Shown: positions 18,058 through 26,248 of the stretch, one piece after another | Layout of the letters: each line of letters begins with the position of its first letter | Numbering within the stretch: position 1 is the stretch's first letter | Assembly: GCF_011043525.1 (NCBI RefSeq) | Contig: NZ_JAAKGO010000013.1 | Coordinates: 1 to 62,485 of the forward strand | Direction: 5' to 3' | Source: Sphingobacterium sp. SGG-5 | GTDB lineage: Bacteria > Bacteroidota > Bacteroidia > Sphingobacteriales > Sphingobacteriaceae | Length of the DNA stretch: 62,485 nt | Notes under the pieces: model-generated | Told to the model about the DNA's origin: nothing | Databases searched by the model: none | What the model saw: the letters and a program-made list of their open reading frames with translations, nothing else | Translations under genes and position numbers: made by a program

Positions 18058-18280
18058 TATTCTTTTATGTCGCTCAAGCCGCGACAGGGCTCAAACTTTT
18101 GTCTTGTCAAAAGTTTGCAAAACCGTGTCGCTACGCCGTATCGGCACAAAGGTTCACCATTCCTGCTATTGCCGATCCGCCTGAGGCGACATTTTAATTA
18201 TTTGTACGGATAGTTCTTTTTCCTCTCTTACCGTCATTGCGAGGAGTATAACGACGTGGCAATCTCACGTCGCAATACGC
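18058..18280 (+). repeat. Composite interspersed repeat, copy C1
   Basis: Fills the whole gap between the lipoprotein gene and the amidase stop codon. It contains a GGCTCAAACTTTTG / CAAAAGTTTGC hairpin, the shared block GAGGCGACATTTTAATTATT and the hairpin unit GTCATTGCGAGG...CGTGGCAATC (18233-18273). Related copies lie at 18475-18720, 18941-19195 and 56762-56996, all in the same orientation. Confidence 0.75.
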
Positions 18281-18281
18281 C

Positions 18282-19274
18282 CTACTCATTCACCCAATTC
18301 GCGAAAGCATACACTGTCGACAAGTGCCGCCGACGGGATTCGACTTTGTTGTGGCTGTTGCCTTCAATGGTAACGAGGTATTTGCCTTGTACTTCCTTGA
18401 CGAGTCCGACATGGTTGATGCGTTTGGCGCTGGTGCTGTATATACCGAAGATATCAGATTTGATGTCCTCTAAGCCCAATGGGCTTTTTGTTACTTTTGA
18501 CCGCAAAAGTAACTCAAAACTCGTCGCTTGAAACTTTTGGCTGTAAGGATAGTGCCTTCTCCTGCTATTGCCAAAAATTTCATAGGCGACATTTTGGGTA
18601 ATTGTACGGCTATTGCTTTTTCCTGCATCCCTTTGTAACCCTATAACCTTGTCACCTTGTAACTTTACAACAGCAGATAGTCTATTGCTATACCTGCCTA
18701 CCGCAGGCAGGCGCATACGCTCTACGCTATACGTGCGGGATTTCGGAAACAATGCCGGCGCCCAAGGGTTGCGGGGCTGGGGATGGCCGGCTTGTCCGTA
18801 ACACCAGGACACGAAGGCTGCGCACCAGGCGTAGCCTTTGCCGAGATGGGTGTAGGCCAGATACTCTTCTACACGCTTACCGTCGTTGTTGCCGGTAGCT
18901 TCACGTACGCCGAGTTCTTTGGCTGCAATCGCGAGGATGTGGTTTCTGTCCTCTATGCCGGACTGGCATGGCACTTGGTATCGGCCAAGTGCCCAAGCCT
19001 CGTCGCTGCACCGGCTCGCTACAACGGATCTTCCTTCCTGCATACTGCGACCCACTGAGGCGACATTTAAGTTATTTGTACGGCTATTGCTCTTTCCTCT
19101 ATCACCATCATTGTGAGGAGTATAACGACGTGGCAATCTCACATCGCTATACCTGCCTACCGCAGGCAGGCGCATACGCATATCGCAATATGTCACAAGC
19201 ACATCGCCAGTCCCCATAATACGGCATAGAGCAGTAAGAAGAAGACTGAAAAGTAAAGGATACATTGTTGCCAT
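18282..19274 (-). CDS. Cys/His cell-wall amidase (CHAP-like) with two in-frame repeat insertions
   Basis: The 330-residue frame is a mosaic. Core parts: residues 112-180 (ILAIAAKELGVREATGNNDG, then AWCAAFVSWCYGQAG with catalytic Cys151) and 273-330 (SDIFGIY, RINHVGLV with His288, TIEGN). In relatives as I recall them, FP...PGDVFGIY follow each other closely. Here residues 181-272 and 27-111 are encoded by repeat copies C2 and C3; both contain RMRLPAVGRYS and GKSNSRT. The start is uncertain: the ATG at 19274 overlaps the upstream gene by 82 bp and a start inside C3 (residue 32, 34 or 78) is possible. Probably a peptidoglycan hydrolase if folded. Confidence 0.7.
   Translation of the reverse strand: MATMYPLLFSLLLTALCRIMGTGDVLVTYCDMRMRLPAVGRYSDVRLPRRYTPHNDGDRGKSNSRTNNLNVASVGRSMQEGRSVVASRCSDEAWALGRYQVPCQSGIEDRNHILAIAAKELGVREATGNNDGKRVEEYLAYTHLGKGYAWCAAFVSWCYGQAGHPQPRNPWAPALFPKSRTYSVERMRLPAVGRYSNRLSAVVKLQGDKVIGLQRDAGKSNSRTITQNVAYEIFGNSRRRHYPYSQKFQATSFELLLRSKVTKSPLGLEDIKSDIFGIYSTSAKRINHVGLVKEVQGKYLVTIEGNSHNKVESRRRHLSTVYAFANWVNE
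18475..18720 (+). repeat. Composite interspersed repeat, copy C2 (inside the amidase gene)
   Basis: Lies wholly inside the amidase frame and keeps it open. It has the TTACTTTTGACCGCAAAAGTAA hairpin region at 18499-18521, the block GGCGACATTTTGGGTAATTG, a run of TAACC-like octamers (18634-18670) and the CCTGCCTACCGCAGGCAGG hairpin (18691-18709). Minus-strand translation gives about residues 181-272 of the protein. Confidence 0.75.
18941..19195 (+). repeat. Composite interspersed repeat, copy C3 (5' part of the amidase gene)
   Basis: Very similar to copy C4 at 56762-56996 from GGTATCGGCCAAGTGCCCAA through to the CCTGCCT...AGGCAGG hairpin (19151-19169). It includes the ATTG...GCAAT hairpin unit (19109-19140) shared with C1. 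It reaches from the 3' end of the three-TM gene to the beginning of the amidase core and provides the present N-terminal region. Confidence 0.78.
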
Positions 19275-19609
19275 GATGTTAGTTGGTTAAAGTGTGTGGA
19301 AAATTGTTTACGGAATGTCTGGAAGGGCTGCCAGAGTAGTTCGAGCAACCATAGGCTGCACAGAATAGCGACAAGTCCGCCGATGAGTCCTAACAGCAGA
19401 ACCGAAAGCATGCCGATATCTAATATCCCGGCAGCGGGATCCATCAACTGCAGGATACTCCCCGCAAAGAGAAATAGTGCGAGCATATTGACTAGCAGGA
19501 TCCCTAATACGCCTAACGGTCCTAATGATATCCTGCCGGAATGATATCCTCTTTTTTCCCAAGGCTTATCCTGGATAGGCCAAAGGAAGGGTATTTTTAG
19601 TGTTGTCAT
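19193..19609 (-). CDS. Three-helix membrane protein (holin-like)
   Basis: A 138-residue protein not recognised by family. A polar N-terminus (PFLWPIQDKPWEKRG) is followed by three membrane helices at about 30-52, 64-92 and 113-137 and almost no loops. Size and layout resemble a class I phage holin, and an amidase and a spanin-like lipoprotein follow it. The annotated amidase frame overlaps its 3' end. The holin idea is inference; it could be any small membrane protein. Confidence 0.6.
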   Translation of the reverse strand: MTTLKIPFLWPIQDKPWEKRGYHSGRISLGPLGVLGILLVNMLALFLFAGSILQLMDPAAGILDIGMLSVLLLGLIGGLVAILCSLWLLELLWQPFQTFRKQFSTHFNQLTSWQQCILYFSVFFLLLYAVLWGLAMCL

Positions 19610-19750
19610 TGTCTTTATTAGTTTACACGGTTATATAGTTACAGGGGTGTCGCAGTACGCAATACGAACATCGCAATACTAAAAACACAGTTACAAAGTG
19701 ACGAGTAACCCGTGCTGATGACGGGTCACTCTGTCACTGATTACAGGCTA

Positions 19751-20383
19751 CTATCTCGCTTTCAATGAAGCGATATTACTCCAGTCTCCAGCGCCCTTGT
19801 TGTTTATTGCGCGTATGCGCAGATGATAAACAGTGTCCGGCTCCGTCGGGGCAAAGACATTGCCGCGGCTGTCACTGGTGTAGAACGTGCGATCCCATAT
19901 CGGTTGTCCCTGTTCGTCCACTGTGTCGGCAATCTGGTATTCGTAGATGTGATTGCGTCCCAAAGACTTGAAGAGTACATCCATCTGATCACGCTGTCTG
20001 CCATCGCGCAGCTGTTCACCGGTGACGGTGTTTGGCACCTTAGCCGGCTTCGGATCGGCTTCCAGCTGCAGGCCTGAGCTGAGCAGAAGCGAACGTGAAC
20101 CTGCTGCAACCTTGTTGACATAAAAAGCGATGTCTTTGAGGCTGCTGGCCAAAAGAGCCTTCGCATCATTCTTCATGGCAATCTGCAACAGGCTGCCGCC
20201 GTTGCTTGCTGTCTGCCATTTGCTTCGGAAATCTTCTGCCTGTACCTGCAGATCTGCTATCGCTACGGGCAGATCAACGAATACGGTGTGATTTTCCAGG
20301 CAGTCTAATACTTTCCCGGCCAGCGTATTCAGCTCGTCATCGTAGAAGTCTGCATAATTCAATATTACTTTTTTTGCTTTCAT
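19751..20383 (-). CDS. FN3-like hypothetical protein
   Basis: A 210-residue protein without signal peptide. N-terminal 100 residues are mostly helical (MKAKKVILNYADFYDDELN...); residues about 125-210 resemble a fibronectin type III fold (NHIYEYQIADT, VYHLRIRAINNKGAGDWSNIASL). I recall similar short proteins in other Bacteroidota, but the role is unknown. It is the first gene of the run leading to the three-TM, amidase and lipoprotein genes, which suggests joint use. Confidence 0.7.
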   Translation of the reverse strand: MKAKKVILNYADFYDDELNTLAGKVLDCLENHTVFVDLPVAIADLQVQAEDFRSKWQTASNGGSLLQIAMKNDAKALLASSLKDIAFYVNKVAAGSRSLLLSSGLQLEADPKPAKVPNTVTGEQLRDGRQRDQMDVLFKSLGRNHIYEYQIADTVDEQGQPIWDRTFYTSDSRGNVFAPTEPDTVYHLRIRAINNKGAGDWSNIASLKAR

Positions 20384-21001
20384 TTTGTGTTTGTTTATGG
20401 ACTTACGTCCGGTTAAAAAATCTGTTTCCGGTCTCCGCGGCTGACCGTTGAAACAAACATCGGTACAATGTGCAGGAAACGATAAAAATGAGACGAACTA
20501 AGAAAATGAAGGGCGGAAATGAGAGAACAGATGCCGAAATGAGAGGGTATTTTATCAAAAACCTCCCTTTTTGGCGATCACTTTTTGGCTTTCGGAACAT
20601 TCCTGTTTACAAAAAGGCAGTCCTTTTTCCGGGCAGGTACATACCTTTTCAGAAAATGAGATCACTTGTTTGTAAAAGGGATGTACGAAGTACAAACAGG
20701 CAGATACCTGTTTAGATCCAGTGATCACTTGTTCGTAAAAAGGGCATGTAAGAGCCAAACAAGCAGATCCGTGTTTGCCAGAAGAATGTTCAAATTCAGA
20801 ATAAGGTATCACTGATTTCTATTCAGGGCGTGCCTTTTTGAAACAAGTAATACCTTCTCCGGAAAAGGATGTACATGTTGCAGAACGGGAAGAGATAGTT
20901 TGAAAGAAGAATTACCCTTTTGTGCATTAGTAATCCCATTTTGAGGAAAAAGGTGTTCCTGACTCTGAAAATGTGATCCCGAAAAGGGGACAATCTGAGG
21001 T
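20384..21001. other. Gene-poor region with a 63-bp degenerate tandem repeat
   Basis: No convincing gene. Units beginning CCTGTTTAC (20602), CTTGTTTGT (20665) and CTTGTTCGT (20728) are spaced by exactly 63 bp, with a more decayed unit around 20791. Because 63 is a multiple of three, one minus-strand frame (20555-20812) reads as 21-residue repeats with Pro-Phe-[Tyr/Cys]-[Glu/Lys]-Gln in each. There is no good start or family match, so I do not call it a gene. Confidence 0.5.
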
Positions 21002-21526
21002 TTATTTGCCGGATGTTTTCTTCTTGTTCATTTTGGCATAGGTCCACGCCCCTTTTTCATGCGCTAAAAGCGCCTTTTCTTTTGCCAAGGAAATGAGATC
21101 CGACATTCGGAAATACGGCCGCTTGCCGATGGTGAACGCCTTCTCCAGGAGTTGGTCATTGATCTCCCGATAAAAGGTAGCGGTTGATGTTTCCAGATAA
21201 GCTGTAACGAACGCTATGGAGACGTGTCGGGGAAGCACCATCCTGGGGTCGACAGGTTGTTCGTTGGGATCGGAGAGGAGATATGTCAGCAATTCTTCTT
21301 CTTCCTTTGAAGAAAGAAGCTTCGGCCGATTCGTTGCCGGGGATCCTTGATACCCTTCATCAGGGAGGTCATGTCCAACCGATTGGGCAGGGGATAAATT
21401 TTCACACACCACGTCACATATGACCTTAAGCGTCCGGGCCATGTCACCAATAACCTGATGCAGCTGCTCGTTCTGTTTAATAATCGTACGGATGTGTTCT
21501 TCTTCCATATCGACGGCAATATGCAA
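21002..21526 (-). CDS. HTH protein, excisionase/plasmid-regulator-like
   Basis: About 174 residues from the ATG at 21526; a second ATG six codons later (MEEEHIRTI) is also possible. N-terminal 50 residues are helical (HIRTIIKQNEQLHQVIGDM). A middle linker is Ser/Pro rich. The C-terminal half carries an HTH-like segment (VSIAFVTAYLETSTATFYR) followed by IGKRPYFRMSDLISL, as in excisionase-type DNA-binding proteins. It may regulate the FN3-amidase run downstream. Moderate certainty. Confidence 0.6.
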   Translation of the reverse strand: MHIAVDMEEEHIRTIIKQNEQLHQVIGDMARTLKVICDVVCENLSPAQSVGHDLPDEGYQGSPATNRPKLLSSKEEEELLTYLLSDPNEQPVDPRMVLPRHVSIAFVTAYLETSTATFYREINDQLLEKAFTIGKRPYFRMSDLISLAKEKALLAHEKGAWTYAKMNKKKTSGK

Positions 21527-21786
21527 CAGATCTTTTGTACAGAAAGAAAAAAATCGTACACCATAGGAAAACGCACCGTAGCCCCTATCTTTTTTTTCGT
21601 AGATCGCCCCACGCCGAAAAAAGCCGATCTGCGCCAGTAAATATCCGATCTACGCCAGAAAACAGGCGGTGTACGAATAAAAAAAACTTTTTTGGATTTT
21701 ATTTGTTTTAGGCGCGCTCCACTGGATTGAAGTATCCAATTTATCAATTTTAGTTTTTCATATCATCATTATACTGCGAAAACTGA

Positions 21787-22956
21787 TCAATACATCAACC
21801 CGAAGTGCCATAAAGGGATTGTATTTAAAAAACCTTTTTCAATGTTGTCTTTTACAAGATATCCATTTTCGGAATTCATAATTTGTTTGGTCCCTTTGCT
21901 TTTTCCTCCGACTTCAAAATCCATTGTGCCTATTTTAAAATCTACCCACGATGAAGAAATAACGTCATAATTGATCCTTAGCTGATTAAGAAAGAAAGTT
22001 TCCCTGACATTTCCGATGTTTTGATTTTCCTTAGCCAGATTATAAACCAAATTCGTATTGTCCAAATATATTTTTTCTACTTTCCCCAAACCGCGCATAC
22101 CTCCTGTTTCATCTCTCAACTGTGCTATCATGCCAGCCTCTTCAATATAAAGAAGATAATCGGCTACATTGTTCCGACTGATATTTAACATTTCCGCAAT
22201 CTTGCTCATATTTGGTTTAAAAGGGACACTTTCCGCCACAATTGCTAATAATTGTTTGAGTTTTCTACCCGTCGCAACATTCATTCCGGCATACATAGGG
22301 ATATCGGTTTCCAAAGTTTGATTAATAACCTGTTGCAATCTCAAATCTAAATTATCTTCTGTTGCAAAAGGATAATATCCTCTCTTCAAATAATCGGCAA
22401 ACAAAGGCAAAGGATGAGGTATTTGAGGTAAATCGACCTGATGATTCAGGATTTTTTCCAATGTAAATTCCGGAATTTCGATTTTGTGAAATAAGGCTAA
22501 ATATTCCCGAAAAGACAACCCCTGCATAGCATAAACTACTGCTCTGCGACTCAAATCCGAACTTTCCTTTTTGATATCGAGAACCGAAGATCCTGTGAAA
22601 ACCACGTTCAGATCTTTATAATAATCATACATCAGCTTCAACTCTTTTGACCAATCGGGATATTTGTGTATCTCGTCGATAAACAAATACTTTCCTCCTG
22701 ATTTTACAAAAAAACCTGCCAAATCCAACAAACGGTTTTTAGCAAAAAAAAAGTCTTCAGCAGTAACATATAAAGTTTGATTCAAAGGCAAATTCGCTTT
22801 GATATATTGCAATATCAGCGTTGTTTTACCGACACCGCGAGGACCGATTAATCCAATCATCCTACTTTTCCAATCAATCCGATGAAACATATAGCGAATA
22901 AAATCCGTTGTTGTTTCACTGATCAACTTGCCCGAATATTCAAATAAAGCTTCCAT
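21787..22956 (-). CDS. AAA+ ATPase with DUF4143-type C-terminus (ATPase B)
   Basis: 389 residues from ATG 22956 (MEALFEYSGKLI). The frame is open to 23004, but that start lies inside a palindrome upstream of a -7 box. Walker A is GPRGVGKTTLI, Walker B YLFIDEIHKYPDW and sensor FTGSSVLDI. Winged helix: MSKIAEMLNISRNNVADYLLYI. The C-terminal part has IYLDNTNLVYNL and a nuclease-like DFEVGGKSKG. Same class as the genes at 16213 and 50267 but clearly divergent from both. Function unknown. Confidence 0.85.
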   Translation of the reverse strand: MEALFEYSGKLISETTTDFIRYMFHRIDWKSRMIGLIGPRGVGKTTLILQYIKANLPLNQTLYVTAEDFFFAKNRLLDLAGFFVKSGGKYLFIDEIHKYPDWSKELKLMYDYYKDLNVVFTGSSVLDIKKESSDLSRRAVVYAMQGLSFREYLALFHKIEIPEFTLEKILNHQVDLPQIPHPLPLFADYLKRGYYPFATEDNLDLRLQQVINQTLETDIPMYAGMNVATGRKLKQLLAIVAESVPFKPNMSKIAEMLNISRNNVADYLLYIEEAGMIAQLRDETGGMRGLGKVEKIYLDNTNLVYNLAKENQNIGNVRETFFLNQLRINYDVISSSWVDFKIGTMDFEVGGKSKGTKQIMNSENGYLVKDNIEKGFLNTIPLWHFGLMY

Positions 22957-22971
22957 CTCTTTTAGTTTACA

Positions 22972-23035
22972 CAAAGATAGATAAAATGCACCGTCATAGT
23001 GCAATTTTCAGCTAATTTTGCACTATGACGGTGCA
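22972..23035 (-). promoter_or_regulatory. Promoter of ATPase B with a perfect 18-bp inverted repeat
   Basis: Arms TGCACCGTCATAGTGCAA (22987-23004) and TTGCACTATGACGGTGCA (23018-23035) are perfect, with a 13-bp spacer. On the minus strand the -7 box TATCTTTG is at 22972-22979, and a TTG in the arm at 23002-23004 is 22 bp upstream of it, within the usual range for a -33 element. A protein bound to the palindrome would block this promoter. Confidence 0.75.
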
Positions 23036-23093
23036 AAAACCCCCATCTATCGCCAGAGACTTCGCTTAATAAGCACCCCTCACTATTTCACAC

Positions 23094-23215
23094 CCCTTCC
23101 CCTCACCTGCGCATAACTCAGCACCCAGAGGAAATAAATCATCATCCTCGGCAGGAACATATTCCGCATAGGGATCATCACCACCAAAGTTGCCTAAGGC
23201 TCCGGACATCAGTAC
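23094..23215 (-). pseudogene. Displaced remnant of the 3' end of the Wzy-like gene
   Basis: About 122 bp match, at roughly 85% identity, the last part of the membrane-protein gene at 23985-24105 (LMSGALGNLG and on). A 1-bp difference shifts the frame. It lies on the far side of the HigBA pair from the intact end, in the same orientation, so the toxin-antitoxin genes sit between two copies of this gene end. Confidence 0.85.
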
Positions 23216-23256
23216 AAAAAATCTTACAAAAAAACATTTCGATTTAAAATATTCTG

Positions 23257-23264
23257 TATCTTTG
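23257..23264 (+). promoter_or_regulatory. -7 box of the HigBA operon
   Basis: TATCTTTG, a full TAnnTTTG match 24 bp before the toxin ATG. The surrounding 60 bp is AT-rich. No clear -33 TTG. Confidence 0.5.
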
Positions 23265-23287
23265 TATGGAAACAAAATGAAAAATTA

Positions 23288-23647
23288 ATGAAGAAATTTG
23301 AAGTGATTTTTCTGACTGAAGCACGAGAATTTTTATTACAAGTTGACGAAAAAAGTCGGGATAAAATTATCTTCAACATTGACAAAGCTAAAGTCAAAAA
23401 CGACAATGAATTATTCAAAAAACTAAAAGGGGAAATTTGGGAGTTCAGAACGTTGTTCAATAAAACTCATTACAGAATTTTTGCTTTTTGGGATAAAGAA
23501 AATAATCAAGAAACTTTGGTTTTGACAACTCACGGAATTATTAAGAAAACAGACAAAACGCCTGAAAAAGAAATTGACAAGGCAGAACAAATAAGGTTGA
23601 AGTATTTTGAACTTAAAAACATCAGAAAAAATGGGAACAAAAAATAA
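23288..23647 (+). CDS. higB: HigB/RelE-superfamily toxin (Gp49-like)
   Basis: A 119-residue basic protein of the phage-derived Gp49-like/HigB family: FEVIFLTEAREFLLQVDEK, LFKKLKGEIWEFRTLF, THYRIFAFWD and VLTTHGIIKKT. Members cut mRNA, usually at the ribosome. The gene precedes its antitoxin and overlaps it by 17 bp, as usual for HigBA. It is markedly more AT-rich than the adjacent polysaccharide genes and on the opposite strand, which suggests recent arrival. Confidence 0.88.
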   Translation: MKKFEVIFLTEAREFLLQVDEKSRDKIIFNIDKAKVKNDNELFKKLKGEIWEFRTLFNKTHYRIFAFWDKENNQETLVLTTHGIIKKTDKTPEKEIDKAEQIRLKYFELKNIRKNGNKK

Positions 23648-23981
23648 AGAATTGGAAATGTTTACTTTCGACCAAATAAAAGATGAATTTATTGGAGAAA
23701 TTGGAACAGAGAAGCGAACTCAATATGAGCAAGAACTCCAATTAGAGGTGTTAGGAGAAATGATACGAAAAGTTAGACTTGAGCGTAATTTGACACAAGA
23801 AGAACTTGGAAAATTGGTTGGAGTACAACGTGCTCAAATTTCAAAACTTGAAAACAATACAACTAATGTAACAATGGAAACCATTTTGAAAGTTTTTGGA
23901 GCATTAAAAGCTAAAGTGAACTTCAACGTGGAACTGATGAATAACAGAATTCAAATTGCTGGGTTCAAGAACCGACATTAG
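23631..23981 (+). CDS. higA: HigA-type XRE-family antitoxin
   Basis: 116 residues from ATG 23631 (MGTKNKELEMF); an upstream ATG at 23607 would overlap the toxin more. An XRE-type HTH spans about 45-100 (IRKVRLERNLTQEELGKLVGVQRAQISKLENN). Expected to neutralise the toxin and repress the shared promoter. Its 3' end overlaps the 3' end of the convergent Wzy-like gene by 17 bp, an unusually tight junction. Confidence 0.88.
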   Translation: MGTKNKELEMFTFDQIKDEFIGEIGTEKRTQYEQELQLEVLGEMIRKVRLERNLTQEELGKLVGVQRAQISKLENNTTNVTMETILKVFGALKAKVNFNVELMNNRIQIAGFKNRH

Positions 23982-25128
23982 ATTTCCCCTTCACCTGCGC
24001 ATAACTCAGCACCCAGAGGAAATAAATCATCATCCCGGGTAAGAACATATTCCGCATACGGATCATCACCCCTAAGTTACCTAAGGCACCCGACATCAGC
24101 ACCGTACCTAGGATCAAAAACAAGGTCAACCCTTTAATCACAAAAGGTGCTTTACGGAAAGCTTCTACAGGCTTATTCCGCATCACCTTAAAGAATATGA
24201 GCAGCAGCAACAGGTTCTCAAACGAAGCCACTAAAGCCGGGACACCGTTAATATCAAAAAACAAGGGTCGAAACAAAAACGTGAACCACTTCAGCGGGGG
24301 CGGATAACCACTGATATCTACAGAAGAACCGGTGTGCGAGCGGCTGAGAAGCCCCGCTTTATTGTCGGAATAACTCTCGATACTCTCCACAGAAATCTCT
24401 TCGATTTTCACATAGTCCATGACCGTGGGCAATATAACTATCGCACCGGCAAACATGATCGCGCCTAAAAACAAGCGTTTCCCCATAGAGGTACGTCCAT
24501 CTAAAATATAGGCCGTACCGAAAGCTGCAACCAAGAGAAAAGCAACGTGTGGGCGTACGGCATAAGCAAACAAAAAGCCAAAGGCAATCAACAAAAAACG
24601 CTTTGGGATATTCAGCAAACCGTAGGCGAACATGCCTATGGACCAAAAGAGCAAGGTGTCCTTTCCTATACCCGAAGACCAGAAATGCAGCATGGGGATA
24701 TAAAACAAAAAAGGGAAAAGCTTGAGCCCCTGAAAACGGGAGTTCAGCGGCACCTGCTCATAGGCTATCCGGTAAAAATACAGCATACCCCAAAAGCCCA
24801 AAAAGGCATAAACACACGTATTCGCAAAAAAACCCAAACCCAAAAAGCCGGAAAAGAAATAATTAAACCCGTGCATGAAATAGGTCCCCTTGGCTTCCGA
24901 CAGCAAAGGCATAGCCGTCTCCCAAGATAATCCCCGACCCGCATGCCAATAGCCCCAAGCGTCTCCTCCTCCATTATTGGTCACAAAATAAAAACCTATG
25001 GTGGTCAGCATATGCATACCCAACATGATCCACAAGCTGCTTTGATAGCACTCCTGAATCGTCTTAGCAAATTGTTTTGCCAAGGCAACCGATAATACAA
25101 ATGTTACTATAACAACAAGTATGTCCAT
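23965..25128 (-). CDS. Polytopic membrane protein, probable Wzy-like polysaccharide polymerase
   Basis: 387 residues with about ten membrane helices and a large loop (about 245-290, SVESIESYSDNKAGLLSRSHTGSS). Conserved-looking motifs include NNGGGDAWGYW and FWSSGIGKDTLLFW, as in EpsG/Wzy-like proteins of Bacteroidota polysaccharide loci. The likely job is polymerising lipid-linked repeat units in the inner membrane. A frameshifted copy of its 3' end lies beyond HigBA at 23094-23215. Family assignment is moderate. Confidence 0.7.
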   Translation of the reverse strand: MDILVVIVTFVLSVALAKQFAKTIQECYQSSLWIMLGMHMLTTIGFYFVTNNGGGDAWGYWHAGRGLSWETAMPLLSEAKGTYFMHGFNYFFSGFLGLGFFANTCVYAFLGFWGMLYFYRIAYEQVPLNSRFQGLKLFPFLFYIPMLHFWSSGIGKDTLLFWSIGMFAYGLLNIPKRFLLIAFGFLFAYAVRPHVAFLLVAAFGTAYILDGRTSMGKRLFLGAIMFAGAIVILPTVMDYVKIEEISVESIESYSDNKAGLLSRSHTGSSVDISGYPPPLKWFTFLFRPLFFDINGVPALVASFENLLLLLIFFKVMRNKPVEAFRKAPFVIKGLTLFLILGTVLMSGALGNLGVMIRMRNMFLPGMMIYFLWVLSYAQVKGKSNVGS

Positions 25129-25186
25129 AGCGAACTAGCCAGCGTAAAGGTAGTAATATTCCGGTATTCCTATACCGAAATGAGAC

Positions 25187-26242
25187 TTAAGAGCGGATTA
25201 ATTCCAATAATCTTTCTTGTTGAACCTGCAGTGTATATTTTTGCTGAATAAATTCTCTTGCCTGCGCTCCTCTTTCCTTCAAAAATTGTGGATCTGCAAC
25301 AACATGCGCTATAACATCGGAAAAGCTTCTTATATCACCAACCAAAAAGCCATTCGCTTCATTCACCACCTCCATATTAGCCCCCACAGCACTCGCAATG
25401 CCGGGTATACCACATGCCATATACTGTATAAGTTTGTATGCACATTTTCCCTTCTCCCACTCCGAATCTACCAAAGGCATCAGACCCACATCAAACTTTA
25501 GAATTTCCTCCACTTCCGTATCTTCCGACCAAGGGATAAATTTAACCTGTTCATTGAAGCGTCTATTATCTGGTGCACCGATGATATGAAAAAAAAGATT
25601 TGGATTAGCCTCAGTCAGCCTTTTTACTTGGTCAGCCAATAACATAAAATGCTTTTCAAATGTTGATTTCGTGCCCACCCATCCAACGATCAACTTATCC
25701 GACGTATTATCCCAAACCTTTATCGGATAACGGTCAATGTCTATGACCGTAGGTATAATGAAAATATTGTTAGCCCCTGCTCGCCGAGCTCTATCCGCCA
25801 GATAACGATTCCCCGCAATAACATGGGTACTATACCGCATTACCCAGTCTATCTTGTCGCCCAAGAACTTCCTGATCCATCTATTGGGATGTTGATCGTA
25901 GTTGTGAAAGACTGCATCATCATAATCCACGATATATTTTATACCGAAGGCGGATAGTATATACTCTCCCCAGGCGGGCAAGTAAGGGAACAGCTCTTTT
26001 TCAATGACCAACTTATCATACTTTCCAACGGAAAACAACTTAAAGAAACGACGTAAATAACCTTTCAAAGCTTCGGCTTTCGTTGATCTTCCTGCATACA
26101 GATTCGTTAGATAACGCTCGGAGAAAAGAGGAGATACCTCAATCGCCATCCCCTGCTCTTTCAGAAAAGGAAAGTATTGGTAACTTCTCAATCTGCTGCT
26201 GCCTGCATTGCGGGAATATTTGGTGAAATAGAGGGCTTTCAT
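25187..26242 (-). CDS. Glycosyltransferase (GT4-like)
   Basis: A 351-residue GT-B enzyme. N-terminal half with the acceptor-side pattern KYSRNAGSSRLRSYQYFPFL; middle YIVDYDDAVFHNYDQHPN; C-terminal donor half with IVGWVGTKSTFEKH, DVGLMPLVDSEWEKGKCAYK and YMACGIPGIASAVGANMEV. Cytoplasmic, adds one sugar of the repeat unit. Last of the core block before the Wzy-like gene. Confidence 0.82.
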   Translation of the reverse strand: MKALYFTKYSRNAGSSRLRSYQYFPFLKEQGMAIEVSPLFSERYLTNLYAGRSTKAEALKGYLRRFFKLFSVGKYDKLVIEKELFPYLPAWGEYILSAFGIKYIVDYDDAVFHNYDQHPNRWIRKFLGDKIDWVMRYSTHVIAGNRYLADRARRAGANNIFIIPTVIDIDRYPIKVWDNTSDKLIVGWVGTKSTFEKHFMLLADQVKRLTEANPNLFFHIIGAPDNRRFNEQVKFIPWSEDTEVEEILKFDVGLMPLVDSEWEKGKCAYKLIQYMACGIPGIASAVGANMEVVNEANGFLVGDIRSFSDVIAHVVADPQFLKERGAQAREFIQQKYTLQVQQERLLELIRS

Positions 26243-26248
26243 GAAAAG

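Noticed and set aside
18232..19170. Repeated hairpins as a CRISPR array
   Set aside because: Units are few, unevenly spaced, of several kinds and lie within a coding frame; no uniform spacers and no cas genes.
22987..23035. Perfect 18-bp inverted repeat as a transcription terminator or transposon end
   Set aside because: It has no T-run, sits directly upstream of a -7 box and start codon, and no transposase or target duplication is seen; an operator fits better.
23066..23275. Minus-strand 69-codon ORF between ATPase B and HigB
   Set aside because: It reads the frameshifted remnant of the Wzy-like gene end; not a gene.
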